DNA from: Caulobacteraceae bacterium
Lineage (GTDB): Bacteria; Pseudomonadota; Alphaproteobacteria; Caulobacterales; Caulobacteraceae
DNA length: 64,000 nucleotides
Reading direction: 5' to 3'
Assembly (NCBI GenBank): GCA_019746095.1
Contig: JAIESL010000002.1
Location: forward strand, 1 to 64,000
Of the stretch, positions 44,928 through 54,214 are shown piece after piece; within the stretch, counting starts at the first letter, position 1; the number at the start of each line of letters is the position of its first letter. The notes beneath the pieces were generated by a model. It ran no database searches and was not told where the DNA came from. It was given only the letters and a program-made list of their open reading frames with translations. The translations under genes were made by a program, and so were the position numbers.

Positions 44928-46209
44928 CCGGAACACCAAGGAGCACTTTACGACGCCTGCACGACCGGAAGTTTACTGTCGCAGCCCCTGCCCTCGGATT
45001 CTATACGAATTTTCCGGGCCGGAAGCGCGTGCGATGACAGCTGCTACCCCGGATACTCCCGCGGCCGGATCGGCCGGAAGGCGCTACCTGCATGTAGTGG
45101 CCAACAGCGGCCGGTTTCAGTCTCGCTTGATGAAGCAGGCGCGCACGGCGCTGAGCAGCGGGAATTTCGACGCCGTACACATACTGGCGAAGAAGGGGCG
45201 CGGCGACGACGGTCTGGCCCTGCAAGAGACGATCGAACCCGGACTCACCCTGGAACGGATCGCGGTCCCAAGGGTCGTCCCTGGACTCAACCTTTTGCTT
45301 TGGCTCGGGCGGGCTGCCGGGCGGAGTGTTACCGCCCGGCCGGATGTTGTTAGCGTCCATCACGTTACGCTCCTGCCGTTGGGCGCCCTGGTCAAAGCCC
45401 TGACCGGCGCCCGACTGGTCTATGACGCTCACGAGCTCGAAACCGAGAGCGCGAGCCTCGTCCACCGCCCTCTGCTCAAGGCGGTCTGCAAGGTCCTCGA
45501 AGCGGTCTTTCTGCGCTTCTATGACCAGGCGATCGTCGTCAACGAACCGATCGCTGACTGGTACCGGGCGAGATATCGCCGCCTGCCGATAACCGCGATC
45601 CACAACTATCCCCGTGCCGGCGGCAGGCCAGCGGGTCACGAGAATTGCCTGCGGCTCCTGCACGACATTCCCGACGACAAGGTCGTCTTCATCTATCAGG
45701 GCGTCATCTCCGCCGACCGGGGCCTGCCCTTGCTTCTCGACGTATTCACCCGCGGCATGGTGCCCAACGGCGTCTTCGTCGCAATGGGATATGGCGACAT
45801 GGTGGACGACGTCCGGGAGGCCGCCTCGCGAAGCCCCCACGTGAAATACCAGCCCGCCGTCCCGCAGGACGAGATCGTCGCCTACACGGCCTCTGCTGAC
45901 GTCGGGCTCTGCCTCGTCGAGGCCATCTGCCTCAGCTATGAACTGTCGCTGCCAAACAAATTGTTCGAATATGTTCAGGCTGGCCTTCCGGTGCTGGTAG
46001 GCAATCCCCTGCCTGAAATGGCAGGGCTCGTCACCCGCCTTGGACTGGGCATGACGACCGACCTGGACATCGCCTCGATGACGGCTGCCCTGAACCGGAT
46101 GGCGGAAGCGGATAGCAGCCCGATGAAGGCCGCCGCAGCCGAGGCCGCCACCCAGTTTATCTGGGAGAACGAAGAGCCCCGGCTGGCGCAGGTGTATGCC
46201 GGCTTGGTC
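43806..46209. repeat. Direct repeat: identical ~1.09 kb core shared by two GT genes (43806-44891 and 45124-46209)
   Basis: Two blocks of 1,086 bases at an offset of 1,318 read the same in every line compared and give identical proteins. The flanks are homologous but diverged on both sides: the first 30 codons and last ten codons differ, while GGAAACGCCCCATGACCGGA is shared after both. Identity that stops inside the genes suggests recent gene conversion or unequal exchange, or an assembly artefact. The intervening 232 bases hold the 3' end of copy B and the leader of copy C. Confidence 0.9.
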
Positions 46210-46245
46210 GAGACCCGCGACGCGCGAGCCGGAAACGCCCCATGA
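45034..46245 (+). CDS. GT4-like glycosyltransferase, copy C
   Basis: 403 residues from ATG 45034; the frame is open to 44878 but without a ribosome site. The first 30 residues ([20 protein letters not shown]) differ from copy B, then the two are identical to within ten residues of the end. The motifs are those of copy B. If both are expressed they should have the same activity, so the pair may raise dosage or preserve a spare copy. It is separated from copy B by 106 bases. Confidence 0.86.
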   Translation: MTAATPDTPAAGSAGRRYLHVVANSGRFQSRLMKQARTALSSGNFDAVHILAKKGRGDDGLALQETIEPGLTLERIAVPRVVPGLNLLLWLGRAAGRSVTARPDVVSVHHVTLLPLGALVKALTGARLVYDAHELETESASLVHRPLLKAVCKVLEAVFLRFYDQAIVVNEPIADWYRARYRRLPITAIHNYPRAGGRPAGHENCLRLLHDIPDDKVVFIYQGVISADRGLPLLLDVFTRGMVPNGVFVAMGYGDMVDDVREAASRSPHVKYQPAVPQDEIVAYTASADVGLCLVEAICLSYELSLPNKLFEYVQAGLPVLVGNPLPEMAGLVTRLGLGMTTDLDIASMTAALNRMAEADSSPMKAAAAEAATQFIWENEEPRLAQVYAGLVETRDARAGNAP

Positions 46246-46267
46246 CCGGAACCCGAAGGAGCATATC

Positions 46268-47245
46268 ATGACGAACGGCCATCACACTGTTCGGGATCTG
46301 GCGGAGATTCTGGAGCCGCTGATCCTCGGACTTGCAGGTTCGCTGGATCGCCCGATCGTGGCACCGTGTCCCAGCAACCGGCCGATCAGGAACGGGCTAA
46401 CCTTCGTGCGAAACCCCGGCGCCCTAGGTGGGGACGCGGCGTCGTTGCTGACGGGTTTGACCGTCATCTGTCCGGTAGGTCTAGACGCCGCATCCCTTGG
46501 GTCCGATGTCACGACGATTCTCGTCGAGAACCCGCGCTTCGCTTTCGCCCGGGCTGTCGGCCGCCTGTTCGGTGCTACCGGCATCCAGCCCGGGGCCCAC
46601 CCGACAGCGGTGGTCGATCCGTCGGCTGAAATCGACCTCACCGCCTCGATTGGCGCGAACTGTTCGGTGGGCCGCCACTGCAAGGTCGGAGCCGGGTCCA
46701 TTCTACACCCGAATGTCGTTCTCTATGACAAGGTCAGGCTGGGCGACAATGTGGTCGTCCACTCGGGAACGGTCATTGGCTCGGATGGGTTCGGGTATGA
46801 ACGGGGCGAAGACGGGGAGTTCGAGAAATTTCCTCATGTTGGCGGCGTGCTGATCGAGTCTGACGTCGAGATCGGTTCCAATACGAGCATCGATCGGGGC
46901 GCACTGGCCGACACGATCATCCGGCGTGGCGCCAAGATCGATAACCAGATCCATATTTCCCATAATGTCGTCATCGGCCGCGCCACGGCCGTGATCGCCC
47001 AGAGCATGCTCGGCGGCAGCGTCGAAATTGGCGACTACGGCTGGGTGGCGCCCTCCGCCTGCGTCATGAACCAGCGCAAGCTGGGCGCCCGCTCGACCGT
47101 GGGCCTTCAGGCGCTTGTGGTGAAGGATGTGCCGTCGGGGACGACCGTGATGGGCTCTCCCGCGGTTACCCAGGAAGAGTTTCAGCGCGAGCGCCGAGCG
47201 CTCAAGGCACTGATTGTCGCAGCCGAGGAAAGAGATGCGAAATGA
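46268..47245 (+). CDS. LpxD-like sugar N-acyltransferase
   Basis: 325 residues from ATG 46268. A variable N-terminal domain (to about 105) is followed by left-handed beta-helix hexapeptides ([40 protein letters not shown]), the LpxD-type segment [21 protein letters not shown] and the likely catalytic histidine in ISHNVVIG. It is followed by a C-terminal helix ([12 protein letters not shown]). True LpxD makes lipid A; its place in this cluster suggests N-acylation of a surface-sugar precursor. A start overlap links it to the next gene (ATGA). Confidence 0.82.
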   Translation: MTNGHHTVRDLAEILEPLILGLAGSLDRPIVAPCPSNRPIRNGLTFVRNPGALGGDAASLLTGLTVICPVGLDAASLGSDVTTILVENPRFAFARAVGRLFGATGIQPGAHPTAVVDPSAEIDLTASIGANCSVGRHCKVGAGSILHPNVVLYDKVRLGDNVVVHSGTVIGSDGFGYERGEDGEFEKFPHVGGVLIESDVEIGSNTSIDRGALADTIIRRGAKIDNQIHISHNVVIGRATAVIAQSMLGGSVEIGDYGWVAPSACVMNQRKLGARSTVGLQALVVKDVPSGTTVMGSPAVTQEEFQRERRALKALIVAAEERDAK

Positions 47246-47874
47246 GCCGTAGTATTCTGGTGCTGGCGCCGCATACCGACGACGCGGAGCTGGGCTGCGG
47301 CGGAGCAATCGCCAAGGCCGTCGAGGCTGGCGACCGCGTGGCGGTGGTCGCGTTTTCCGACGCCGAACAGTCCCTGCCCGCGGGATCAGCGCCTGACCGC
47401 CTCCACGGTGAGATGCGGGCCTCGCTCCGGGTGCTGGGCGTAAGCGATGACGCGATATTCATTGAGAAATTTCCGGTGCGGAACTTCGACCGACACCGCC
47501 AGGCCATCCTGGACAAGATGATCGAGTTTCGCACCCGGTTCGCGCCCGACCTTGTGTTCGCCCCGGCGGGCCAGGATGTGCACCAGGATCACGACGCCAT
47601 TCACCGGGAGGCGCTTCGCGCGTTTCGTCGATCTTCAATCTGGTGCTACGAGCTGCCGTGGAACCAGCTTTCAGCGGAAACTACTGGGTTCATCGTTCTT
47701 GATGAGCGACACGTCGAGGCCAAGTTCCGCGCCCTCCAATGTTATGAATCGCAGGTCGAACTGGACCGCCCCTACTTCAGGAAAGAGCTGATTTATGGCA
47801 TGGCGACAATGCGCGGGGTGCAGGCCTTTTCTCGTTATGCGGAAGCTTTTCAAGCCCTGCGCACCCTTGCCTAG
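47242..47874 (+). CDS. PIG-L-family deacetylase
   Basis: 210 residues. [13 protein letters not shown] near the start is the PHPDDE-type metal motif with a Thr and Ala replacing Pro and Glu, and [15 protein letters not shown] carries the second metal site. PIG-L proteins remove N-acetyl groups from GlcNAc-type sugars. The start overlaps the LpxD-like acyltransferase by ATGA, a pairing that suggests deacetylation followed by new acylation. Confidence 0.86.
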   Translation: MSRSILVLAPHTDDAELGCGGAIAKAVEAGDRVAVVAFSDAEQSLPAGSAPDRLHGEMRASLRVLGVSDDAIFIEKFPVRNFDRHRQAILDKMIEFRTRFAPDLVFAPAGQDVHQDHDAIHREALRAFRRSSIWCYELPWNQLSAETTGFIVLDERHVEAKFRALQCYESQVELDRPYFRKELIYGMATMRGVQAFSRYAEAFQALRTLA

Positions 47875-47889
47875 GGAGGCGAGGTTCGC

Positions 47890-49209
47890 GTGAGTACGCC
47901 GTCAGATTCAGCCGGGATTGCAGGCGCACGCCCGCGCATCTGGTATATCTATCCTCCCGCGGGGGGCCCGGGGCTCGGCCGCTACTGGCGTGCCTACCTC
48001 CTGTCCAGGGCGTGGCGCGCGCTTGGACTGGAGAGCCTCGTCATCGCGCCCGGCTATCACCATCAGTTCCAGAATCTCGAGCCGCGGGAAGGGTTTCAGG
48101 ACGTGGGGGGGGCTCCCCACTATTTTCTCCCGACGCCTCCATACGGCAAGTCTCCTGTGGCGCGCATCTTGGCCATGCTGCGCATCATCCCTGACTTGCT
48201 CGGCAACCCCGCGCTGCGAGTCCTAGGAAGAGCCGCGCCTCCCGAAGTCGTAGTTTACTCCTCCCCATACCCCTTCGGTGTCATTGCCGGCTGGATGCTG
48301 GCGCGGAAATACAAGGCGCGCTTCATCTTCGAGGTGAGAGATATATGGCCGCTGAGCCTCACGGAGATTCTGGGCACGCCCTCCTGGCACCCGTTTGTCC
48401 TCCTGGCAGGGTTCTGCGAACGCTTCGCCTACAAGACTGCGGATCGCGTCGTATCCCTGCTGGCCGACGCGGACCAGCACATGACCACGCGCGGGATGTC
48501 GGCCGACAAATTCTGCTATATCCCGAACGGCGTGCAGGTGATCTCCGAGGAAGGCGACATCGGCCCGGCGGCGACCCATCCCCTGGTCCTGCACATAAAG
48601 GCGCTGCGCGAGGCCGGCGAGGTCGTCGTGATCCACGCCGGAAACATGGGGGCGACGACGCCGCTTGGCCCCTTGCTCCAGGCGGCGGACCTGATCCGGG
48701 AGAGCGGGGCGGACAACATACGGTTCATTCTGGTTGGCCGTGGGGAACTGGAACCGGCCTTGCGGGATCAGGCGGCGGCACTGTCGCTCACATCGGTCGA
48801 GTTCCACGATCAGGTCGAGCGCGCGGTCGTCATGGAATGTTGCCGCCATGCCGATGTGGGGTTCGCCTCATCCCCGGACTTGCCCATCTATCGGTTTGGC
48901 GTGAGTCCGAACAAGATCTACGACTACATGTTGGCCGGCCTGCCCATCGTGTACGCCAACACGCGTGAGGAGAATCACATAACGGCCACCGGGGGTGCGA
49001 TCGGATGTTCGGTCGATGACCCGGAACAGATCGCTGCATCGCTGGTCGCCATGATCTCCATGCCGGAGGCCGACCGGCGAGCTATCGGCGATCGGGGCCG
49101 TCGCCATGTTCTGCTCAACCACGACTATTCGATCCTGGCGCGCCGATACGCTGACCTGATGGGCCTGACGAGCGAAAACCCGACGGTGAACGGAGACCTA
49201 CCCACATGA
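47890..49209 (+). CDS. GT4 glycosyltransferase, WbuB-like
   Basis: 439 residues from GTG 47890 (GGGAGGCGAGG upstream). IWYIYPPAGGPGLGRYWRAY, FEVRDIWPLSLTEILG, LSLLADADQHM and VSPNKIYDYMLAGLPIVYAN match the WbuB-type GT4 family, distinct from the three paralogues upstream. It overlaps the following epimerase by four bases. Confidence 0.86.
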   Translation: MSTPSDSAGIAGARPRIWYIYPPAGGPGLGRYWRAYLLSRAWRALGLESLVIAPGYHHQFQNLEPREGFQDVGGAPHYFLPTPPYGKSPVARILAMLRIIPDLLGNPALRVLGRAAPPEVVVYSSPYPFGVIAGWMLARKYKARFIFEVRDIWPLSLTEILGTPSWHPFVLLAGFCERFAYKTADRVVSLLADADQHMTTRGMSADKFCYIPNGVQVISEEGDIGPAATHPLVLHIKALREAGEVVVIHAGNMGATTPLGPLLQAADLIRESGADNIRFILVGRGELEPALRDQAAALSLTSVEFHDQVERAVVMECCRHADVGFASSPDLPIYRFGVSPNKIYDYMLAGLPIVYANTREENHITATGGAIGCSVDDPEQIAASLVAMISMPEADRRAIGDRGRRHVLLNHDYSILARRYADLMGLTSENPTVNGDLPT

Positions 49210-50162
49210 ATATCTTGTTGATTGGAGGAGCAGGCTTCATCGGCAGCGTTCTCCAGCGGGTGTTGAGATCTTCGGGCGCCCACGTGACCGTGCTGGATAT
49301 CAAGCCGGCGCCTGAGGGCGTGACGTCAGACTACGTACAGGCCGATATCCGGGATTTTTCGGCCATCGCGCCCCACTTTGAGTCTCGTGATCTGATCATC
49401 AATCTCGCTGCGGAGCACAGGGACGACGTACGACCGATCTCGCTCTACGACGAAGTCAACGTCGACGGGGCCCGGAACATCTGCCGCGCGACCTCGCAGG
49501 CCGGAGTCAAATGGCAAATTTTCACGAGCTCGGTCGCCGTTTATGGAGAAAGCTCGGAGCCGCTGAATGAGGACTCCAGGATCGCCTATTTCAACGACTA
49601 TGGGAGAACGAAATTTCTCGCGGAAGGTGTTTACTGTGAATGGCTAGATGAAGAGGCCGACCATCGTCTGCATATCGTCCGCCCCACTGTGGTATTCGGA
49701 CCGGGCAATCGTGGGAACGTCTACAACCTCCTCCGCCAGATCAAATACGGACCATTCCTTATGGTCGGCGACGGGACCAATGTGAAAGCGATCGCGCACG
49801 TCGACAACGTTGCCGGCTTCTTGGCATATGTCGCGTCGGACCGTGTTTCGCCCGGCATTTACAACTACTCGGACGGGCCTGACCTGTCCATAAACCAGAT
49901 CGTAGAACTCACGCAGGCCGCGCTAGGCAGGAACATCAAAGGCCCCGGGCTGCGGCTGCCGCTACTGGTGGGTCTGGCTCTGGGGAAACTGGCGGATCTG
50001 GCGGCCGGGATGCTTAACCGCTCCCTGCCAATCTCGGCCGTCCGGATTCGGAAATTCTGTTCGAGTTCGGAAATCGACGCCACGCGCATGCTGGGCACCG
50101 GCTACACGCCTCCTCGGGACATCCGGGAAGGCCTCACGGAGATGGTCCGGGTTCACGTATGA
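49206..50162 (+). CDS. NAD-dependent sugar epimerase/dehydratase
   Basis: 318 residues. LLIGGAGFIGSVLQRVL is the NAD site, and the catalytic triad pieces are SSVAVYGESSEP and YGRTKFLAE. It is an extended SDR of the UDP-sugar epimerase type. Its substrate cannot be read. It could be the 2-epimerase or 4-epimerase missing from the WbpA-D set, but it is not of the WbpI family, which has a different fold. It overlaps genes on both sides by four bases. Confidence 0.85.
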   Translation: MNILLIGGAGFIGSVLQRVLRSSGAHVTVLDIKPAPEGVTSDYVQADIRDFSAIAPHFESRDLIINLAAEHRDDVRPISLYDEVNVDGARNICRATSQAGVKWQIFTSSVAVYGESSEPLNEDSRIAYFNDYGRTKFLAEGVYCEWLDEEADHRLHIVRPTVVFGPGNRGNVYNLLRQIKYGPFLMVGDGTNVKAIAHVDNVAGFLAYVASDRVSPGIYNYSDGPDLSINQIVELTQAALGRNIKGPGLRLPLLVGLALGKLADLAAGMLNRSLPISAVRIRKFCSSSEIDATRMLGTGYTPPRDIREGLTEMVRVHV

Positions 50163-51505
50163 CACCGTTGAGAGAACGGTTCGAACAGATGAGGACCCTG
50201 GCGGTCCCCCTTGCGGCTCGCCTGATCGGCCTGTCCAGAACCGGTGCTGTCGGCTCGATCTCAGCGATCCTGCGAACCAACGTGCTGATGCAGGTCCTGA
50301 GTTTCCTCTCGGTTCCCTTCCTCACCCGCATCTATGGGCCAGAACACTACGGACTGTTCGCCCTCTACGTGGTTCTCTCCGGCTACCTCACCCAGTGCGC
50401 GATCCTGAGATTTGATGTCGCGATCGACATCCCGAAAGAGGACGACGACGCGCGGGCGCTACTTCACCTGTGCTTCATTCTTGTTTTCGGGATGGCGATC
50501 CTGTCGACGGTGGTCACCCTCCTGTTTGGCGAACAGGTCGGCCGCCTGATGGGCCAGGTGCAGTTGGCGGACCTCCTCCTGTTCCTGCCGCTCAGCGTCA
50601 TGTTGGGCTCTTACGGAGCGCTCGTCGGCATCTGGTTCGCGCGACAGCGAGACTTCCAGACTCCGTCAAACATCCGTCTGCTGACGGCTCTGGTGGATAT
50701 CGGCGCCAAGATCGGCCTGGGCGCCGGCGGAGCGCTGAAGCTTGGCCAGGTTCTGGGTTCCCTCGCATCTGTAAGCGTTATGGTGCTGCTGTCTCATTTG
50801 AGCGCGCGTAAACAGCAGTTCCGGCTCTTCCACGGCTTCAGCGTGCCTCGGGCCCTCGCGATAGGCTGGGAATACCGAAAATTTCCGCTGATGAATTTTC
50901 CGGCCACCTTGCTTGAGATGACGGCTTTCGCCATTCCGGCCGTGATGATCGGAGCCTATTTCGGCCCCGCAGCCGTCGGATTGTACTTTGTCGCTGATCG
51001 CCTGACACAGGCCCCCTCCGTCGCAATCGCCAGTGCGATCAGACCTGTTTTCAAGCGCCATGCCGCCGTCCGGATGCACGAGGATGGGACTTGCCGTCCG
51101 CTGGTGCTGAAGACGCTGGTCCTCACCGGCGGAATCGGCGCGGTGACGTTGCTGGGGCTCATCGTCGTGACTCCCCTGTTGTTCGCTCTCATTTTCGAGC
51201 CGCAGTGGCGTGAGGCCGTGTGGATCGTTCAGGTTCTCGCCTTTGCGCGGGCTATGGATATCGTGGTCAATCCCATCTCGCCCGTGCTGCTCGTGCGCCA
51301 ACACCATGCGGTCAACCTCGCAATCCAGGCCTTGCTGGCGGCCGGGTCGGCGGCGGCGATCACCATCGGCGCCCACATGGACAGTTTCCCGATCGCGATC
51401 ATCGCCTACACAGCTGTCCTTTGTTTGAAGTACTTTATGGAATTGTTGGTCTGTCTGTACTTGTCAGACGGTCGGCAACTCCCCGGACTTCGTGCACGCG
51501 ATTGA
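50159..51505 (+). CDS. wzx: Wzx-type oligosaccharide flippase
   Basis: 448 residues with about twelve hydrophobic helices. FLSVPFLTRIYGPEHYGLFALYV is the N-terminal motif of the Wzx/MATE-like flippases, and the remaining helices are irregularly spaced as usual. It moves the undecaprenyl-linked repeat unit across the inner membrane. It ends the run of overlapping genes; a 136-base gap follows. Confidence 0.87.
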   Translation: MTPLRERFEQMRTLAVPLAARLIGLSRTGAVGSISAILRTNVLMQVLSFLSVPFLTRIYGPEHYGLFALYVVLSGYLTQCAILRFDVAIDIPKEDDDARALLHLCFILVFGMAILSTVVTLLFGEQVGRLMGQVQLADLLLFLPLSVMLGSYGALVGIWFARQRDFQTPSNIRLLTALVDIGAKIGLGAGGALKLGQVLGSLASVSVMVLLSHLSARKQQFRLFHGFSVPRALAIGWEYRKFPLMNFPATLLEMTAFAIPAVMIGAYFGPAAVGLYFVADRLTQAPSVAIASAIRPVFKRHAAVRMHEDGTCRPLVLKTLVLTGGIGAVTLLGLIVVTPLLFALIFEPQWREAVWIVQVLAFARAMDIVVNPISPVLLVRQHHAVNLAIQALLAAGSAAAITIGAHMDSFPIAIIAYTAVLCLKYFMELLVCLYLSDGRQLPGLRARD

Positions 51506-51571
51506 CAATCTGAGTACGGCCGGGCCGCGTCACACTTTAGCGCCATTAAAAGTTCGCGGTACGATTGCGCT

Positions 51572-51600
51572 TTGACCGAAAGAATCGGACACTGAAATCT
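51572..51600 (+). promoter_or_regulatory. Candidate promoter ahead of the dehydrogenase/hisH2/hisF2 run
   Basis: TTGACC (51572-51577) and AAATCT (51595-51600) are spaced by 17 bases in the gap after wzx. The boxes are only fair, and this is the only gap of this size before the 3-hydroxyacyl-CoA dehydrogenase gene. Read as a tentative site. Confidence 0.3.
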
Positions 51601-51641
51601 CGCCTTGGGGTGGGGATGCGAGAGCCGGCCCCCGGGGCGGC

Positions 51642-52460
51642 ATGAGGGTTAAGATGGGCGAACAATTATCTATCGTCGGCAGCGGCGTGATCGCCACCGG
51701 TCTGGCGGCGGTGGCGTCCAGAATGCCCGGCCACCGCCTTTGGGCGCGCTCCCCAGCGTCGTCGGAGAGAGCGAAACGGGCGATCGCAAAGGCCTGTGAA
51801 CGGCTTGGCGAAGGCTATGAACCTGACCATGTGACCATTACGCTGGACCTGGACGAACTCAGTTCCGGCAGCTTCTTTGTGGAAGCCGTGGCGGAGGACC
51901 TCCCGCTTAAACGAGCATTGCTCGCCAAGCTGAACAAGATCGCCCGCGAGGACGCGGTGATCGCGACCACGACTTCCTCGTTGCCAGTCGTCGAACTCGC
52001 CACCTCTTCAGGGCGCCCGGATCGCTTCGTGGGGCTTCATGTCTTCAACCCGGTCCCGAAGATGAAACTGGTCGAGCTTGCCTTCCCCAAGGACGCGAGC
52101 CCTGACACACGCGCACGCGCAAGGGCCCTGTGTGTCGGCCTGGACAAGGAGGCCGTCGAAGTGCCGCCGCTGGCCGGTTTCGTCGTCAACCGTCTGCTGT
52201 TCCCCTATCTTTTTGGCGCGGTAGAATACCTTGAGTCCGTCGAACTTCCGCCCGAAGCTGTCGACCAATGCATGCAGAACGGCGCGGGACATCCGATGGG
52301 GCCTATCGCGCTCCTGGACTATATCGGGCTCGACGTGTCGGTCTCCATTGGGGATGCCTTGGGCTTGGAGGTGCCGCAACGGCTTCGGGATCTGGTTGCT
52401 GAAGGTGCCCTTGGCAGGAAGACCGGGCGCGGTCTGTATCCGGAAAGCACCTACAGCTGA
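51642..52460 (+). CDS. 3-hydroxyacyl-CoA dehydrogenase family protein
   Basis: 272 residues from ATG 51642 (ATG 51654 with GAGG upstream is an alternative). SIVGSGVIATGLAAVASRMPG is the NAD site, IATTTSSLPVVELA and RFVGLHVFNPVPKMKLVEL carry the catalytic Ser/His region, and GFVVNRLLFPYL with PMGPIALLDYIGLD the C-terminal domain. The family interconverts 3-ketoacyl- and 3-hydroxyacyl-CoA. Its place in a sugar cluster suggests supply of a 3-hydroxyacyl group, perhaps 3-hydroxybutyryl, to a sugar acyltransferase; this is inference. Confidence 0.85.
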   Translation: MRVKMGEQLSIVGSGVIATGLAAVASRMPGHRLWARSPASSERAKRAIAKACERLGEGYEPDHVTITLDLDELSSGSFFVEAVAEDLPLKRALLAKLNKIAREDAVIATTTSSLPVVELATSSGRPDRFVGLHVFNPVPKMKLVELAFPKDASPDTRARARALCVGLDKEAVEVPPLAGFVVNRLLFPYLFGAVEYLESVELPPEAVDQCMQNGAGHPMGPIALLDYIGLDVSVSIGDALGLEVPQRLRDLVAEGALGRKTGRGLYPESTYS

Positions 52461-52746
52461 TCGAATGACGGGCGGATGCAGATTGCCCCGCTGCGCCACA
52501 GCTGGCTGTATCCCGGGCAGCGACCTTCATAGCGGCCACGGCGCTGGCCACAGAGGGCTTTCGGCGGCGCGGGAAGGCGAACCAGAAGCGCCCGAAAGCA
52601 AACTGCATGGTGCCCGTTTCGGACCATGGCATCTCGACGTGCCATGCAGTACATGGGGTGCAATTTGGCGCGTCTAGCGGTCGGGGAGGCTTTGTGCTGG
52701 CTTTTGCCACGGAAGGCCGCTGGCGTCGGAAGGATCAGTATCGTCC
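52461..52746. other. Intergenic stretch, no gene supported
   Basis: These 286 bases between the dehydrogenase and hisH2 have short open frames on both strands with no family or good ribosome site. CATGG/CCATG near 52619-52660 gives small inverted repeats (CATGGCATCTCGACGTGCCATG). The AGGAT at 52732-52736 probably serves the hisH2 start. Nothing else can be named. Confidence 0.4.
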
Positions 52747-53373
52747 ATGATAACCATCATCGACTACGGCATGGGAAATGTCGGGTCCGTGCAAAACATG
52801 CTTCACCGGGTCGGTGCCGAGAGCGTGCTCAGCACCGATCCCGAAAGCATCCTGCGTGCTGAGAAGCTGATCCTGCCGGGGGTCGGGTCGTTCGATCAGG
52901 GAATGCAGGCGTTACAAGATCGCAACCTGGCTGACGCGATCCGGTCCGCAGTGACGGAACGGGGCATCCCCATCCTTGGAATCTGTCTTGGAATGCAACT
53001 CTTGTCGCGACGAAGCGACGAGGGCTCCAGTCCCGGTCTCGGGTTGCACGCCTCCGAGACGCTCAAGATTCCTTCCAGCAGTGTCGACGGGAAGATTCTC
53101 CGCATTCCGCACATGGGTTGGAATATCGCGCGTCCCTTGAAAGAGCACCCGCTGGTCGAAGGGGTCGCGCCCGACACCCGATTCTACTTTGTTCATTCCT
53201 ACCATGTCGTGTGCGACGATCCGGCCGACGCGCTTATGGCCGTCGACTACGGGTCCATCCTCACTGCGGCGTTCTCCGCCGGGTTGGTCATGGGCGTCCA
53301 GTTCCATCCGGAAAAGAGCCACAAGTTCGGGATGGCGCTCCTGAAGAATTACGCGGAACGACCCATATGCTGA
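52747..53373 (+). CDS. hisH2: HisH-like glutamine amidotransferase subunit (HisH2)
   Basis: 208 residues. IIDYGMGNVGSVQNML, LPGVGSFDQGM, ILGICLGMQLLS with the nucleophile cysteine, and VMGVQFHPEKS with the catalytic histidine define a HisH-type glutaminase. In polysaccharide clusters this paralogue supplies ammonia with HisF2 to the WbpG amidotransferase instead of serving histidine synthesis. Neighbouring wbpG genes support that. It overlaps hisF2 by seven bases. Confidence 0.9.
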   Translation: MITIIDYGMGNVGSVQNMLHRVGAESVLSTDPESILRAEKLILPGVGSFDQGMQALQDRNLADAIRSAVTERGIPILGICLGMQLLSRRSDEGSSPGLGLHASETLKIPSSSVDGKILRIPHMGWNIARPLKEHPLVEGVAPDTRFYFVHSYHVVCDDPADALMAVDYGSILTAAFSAGLVMGVQFHPEKSHKFGMALLKNYAERPIC

Positions 53374-54128
53374 TCCCTCGCGTGATTCCGGTTCTTCTTC
53401 TCAAGGGAGAGGGTCTCGTAAAGACCACCGCCTTCAAGGATCCAAAATACGTTGGAGACCCGATAAACGCGGTGCGCATTTTCAACGAGAAAGAGGTCGA
53501 CGAACTGATCTTTCTCGACATCACGGCGGCCAAGGAAAATCGCGGCCCCAACCTCGAGATGGTCAAGCGCATCGCGTCGGAATGCTTCATGCCTCTAGGC
53601 TACGGCGGCGGCGTCCGAAGCGTGGAGCAGGCCGGCGCCCTGTTCGCGATCGGGGTGGAAAAGGTGATCATCAACAGCGGAGCGCTGGACGACCTGCGCT
53701 TGATCACCGACGTCTCGAACCGATTTGGCGCCCAGGCGGTGGTGGGGGCGGTCGATGTGCGCAAACCCCTCCTCGGCGGGCCGAAAGTGTATGACCATCG
53801 GACTGGATCAACAACCGGGCTGGACCCTGTCGAGCACGCGCGCCGGCTGGCGGATGCCGGGGCCGGCGAGGTCTTCGTTAACTCCGTCGACCGCGACGGC
53901 ACCCGAACGGGCTACATGGTCGACATAGTGCGCGCCGTGGCTGACGCCGTTGCGGTGCCGGTGATTGCGTCGGGAGGAGCCGACTCCCTGACAGACGTTC
54001 GCCGCGCCGTCGTGGACGGTCATGCTTCCGCCGCCGCGGCCGGCGCAATGTTTGTCTACCATGGACGCCACCGCGCCGTGCTGATTACATATCCCACGCA
54101 ACAAGAGATTGCTGCTTCACTCTGCTGA
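53367..54128 (+). CDS. hisF2: HisF-like cyclase subunit (HisF2)
   Basis: 253 residues from ATG 53367 (an open frame extends upstream inside hisH2). A TIM barrel with VGDPINAVRIFNEKEVDELI, GGGVRSVEQAGALFAIGVEKV and ASGGADSLTDVRRAV. The first catalytic aspartate of true HisF, in its IPCLDV stretch, is replaced by leucine in RVIPVLLLKG, whereas the second is kept in GAVDVRKP. This matches HisF2-type proteins that channel ammonia but need not cyclise. Its partners are HisH2 and WbpG. Confidence 0.9.
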   Translation: MLIPRVIPVLLLKGEGLVKTTAFKDPKYVGDPINAVRIFNEKEVDELIFLDITAAKENRGPNLEMVKRIASECFMPLGYGGGVRSVEQAGALFAIGVEKVIINSGALDDLRLITDVSNRFGAQAVVGAVDVRKPLLGGPKVYDHRTGSTTGLDPVEHARRLADAGAGEVFVNSVDRDGTRTGYMVDIVRAVADAVAVPVIASGGADSLTDVRRAVVDGHASAAAAGAMFVYHGRHRAVLITYPTQQEIAASLC

Positions 54129-54214
54129 AGAGGCCTTGTTCACATTGAGTTCCGCCGCAGAATGACGGACGAACATCCTGCAAATTCGCCACACTCAAAT
54201 CGGACACCGCACCA

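Noticed and set aside
43806-46209. Reading the repeated GT block as a transposon
   Set aside because: There are no terminal inverted repeats or transposase, and the repeat boundaries lie inside two homologous genes.
52303-52710. Minus-strand 135-codon frame after the hydroxyacyl-CoA dehydrogenase gene
   Set aside because: Half lies antisense to a firm gene and the rest has no family or start signal.
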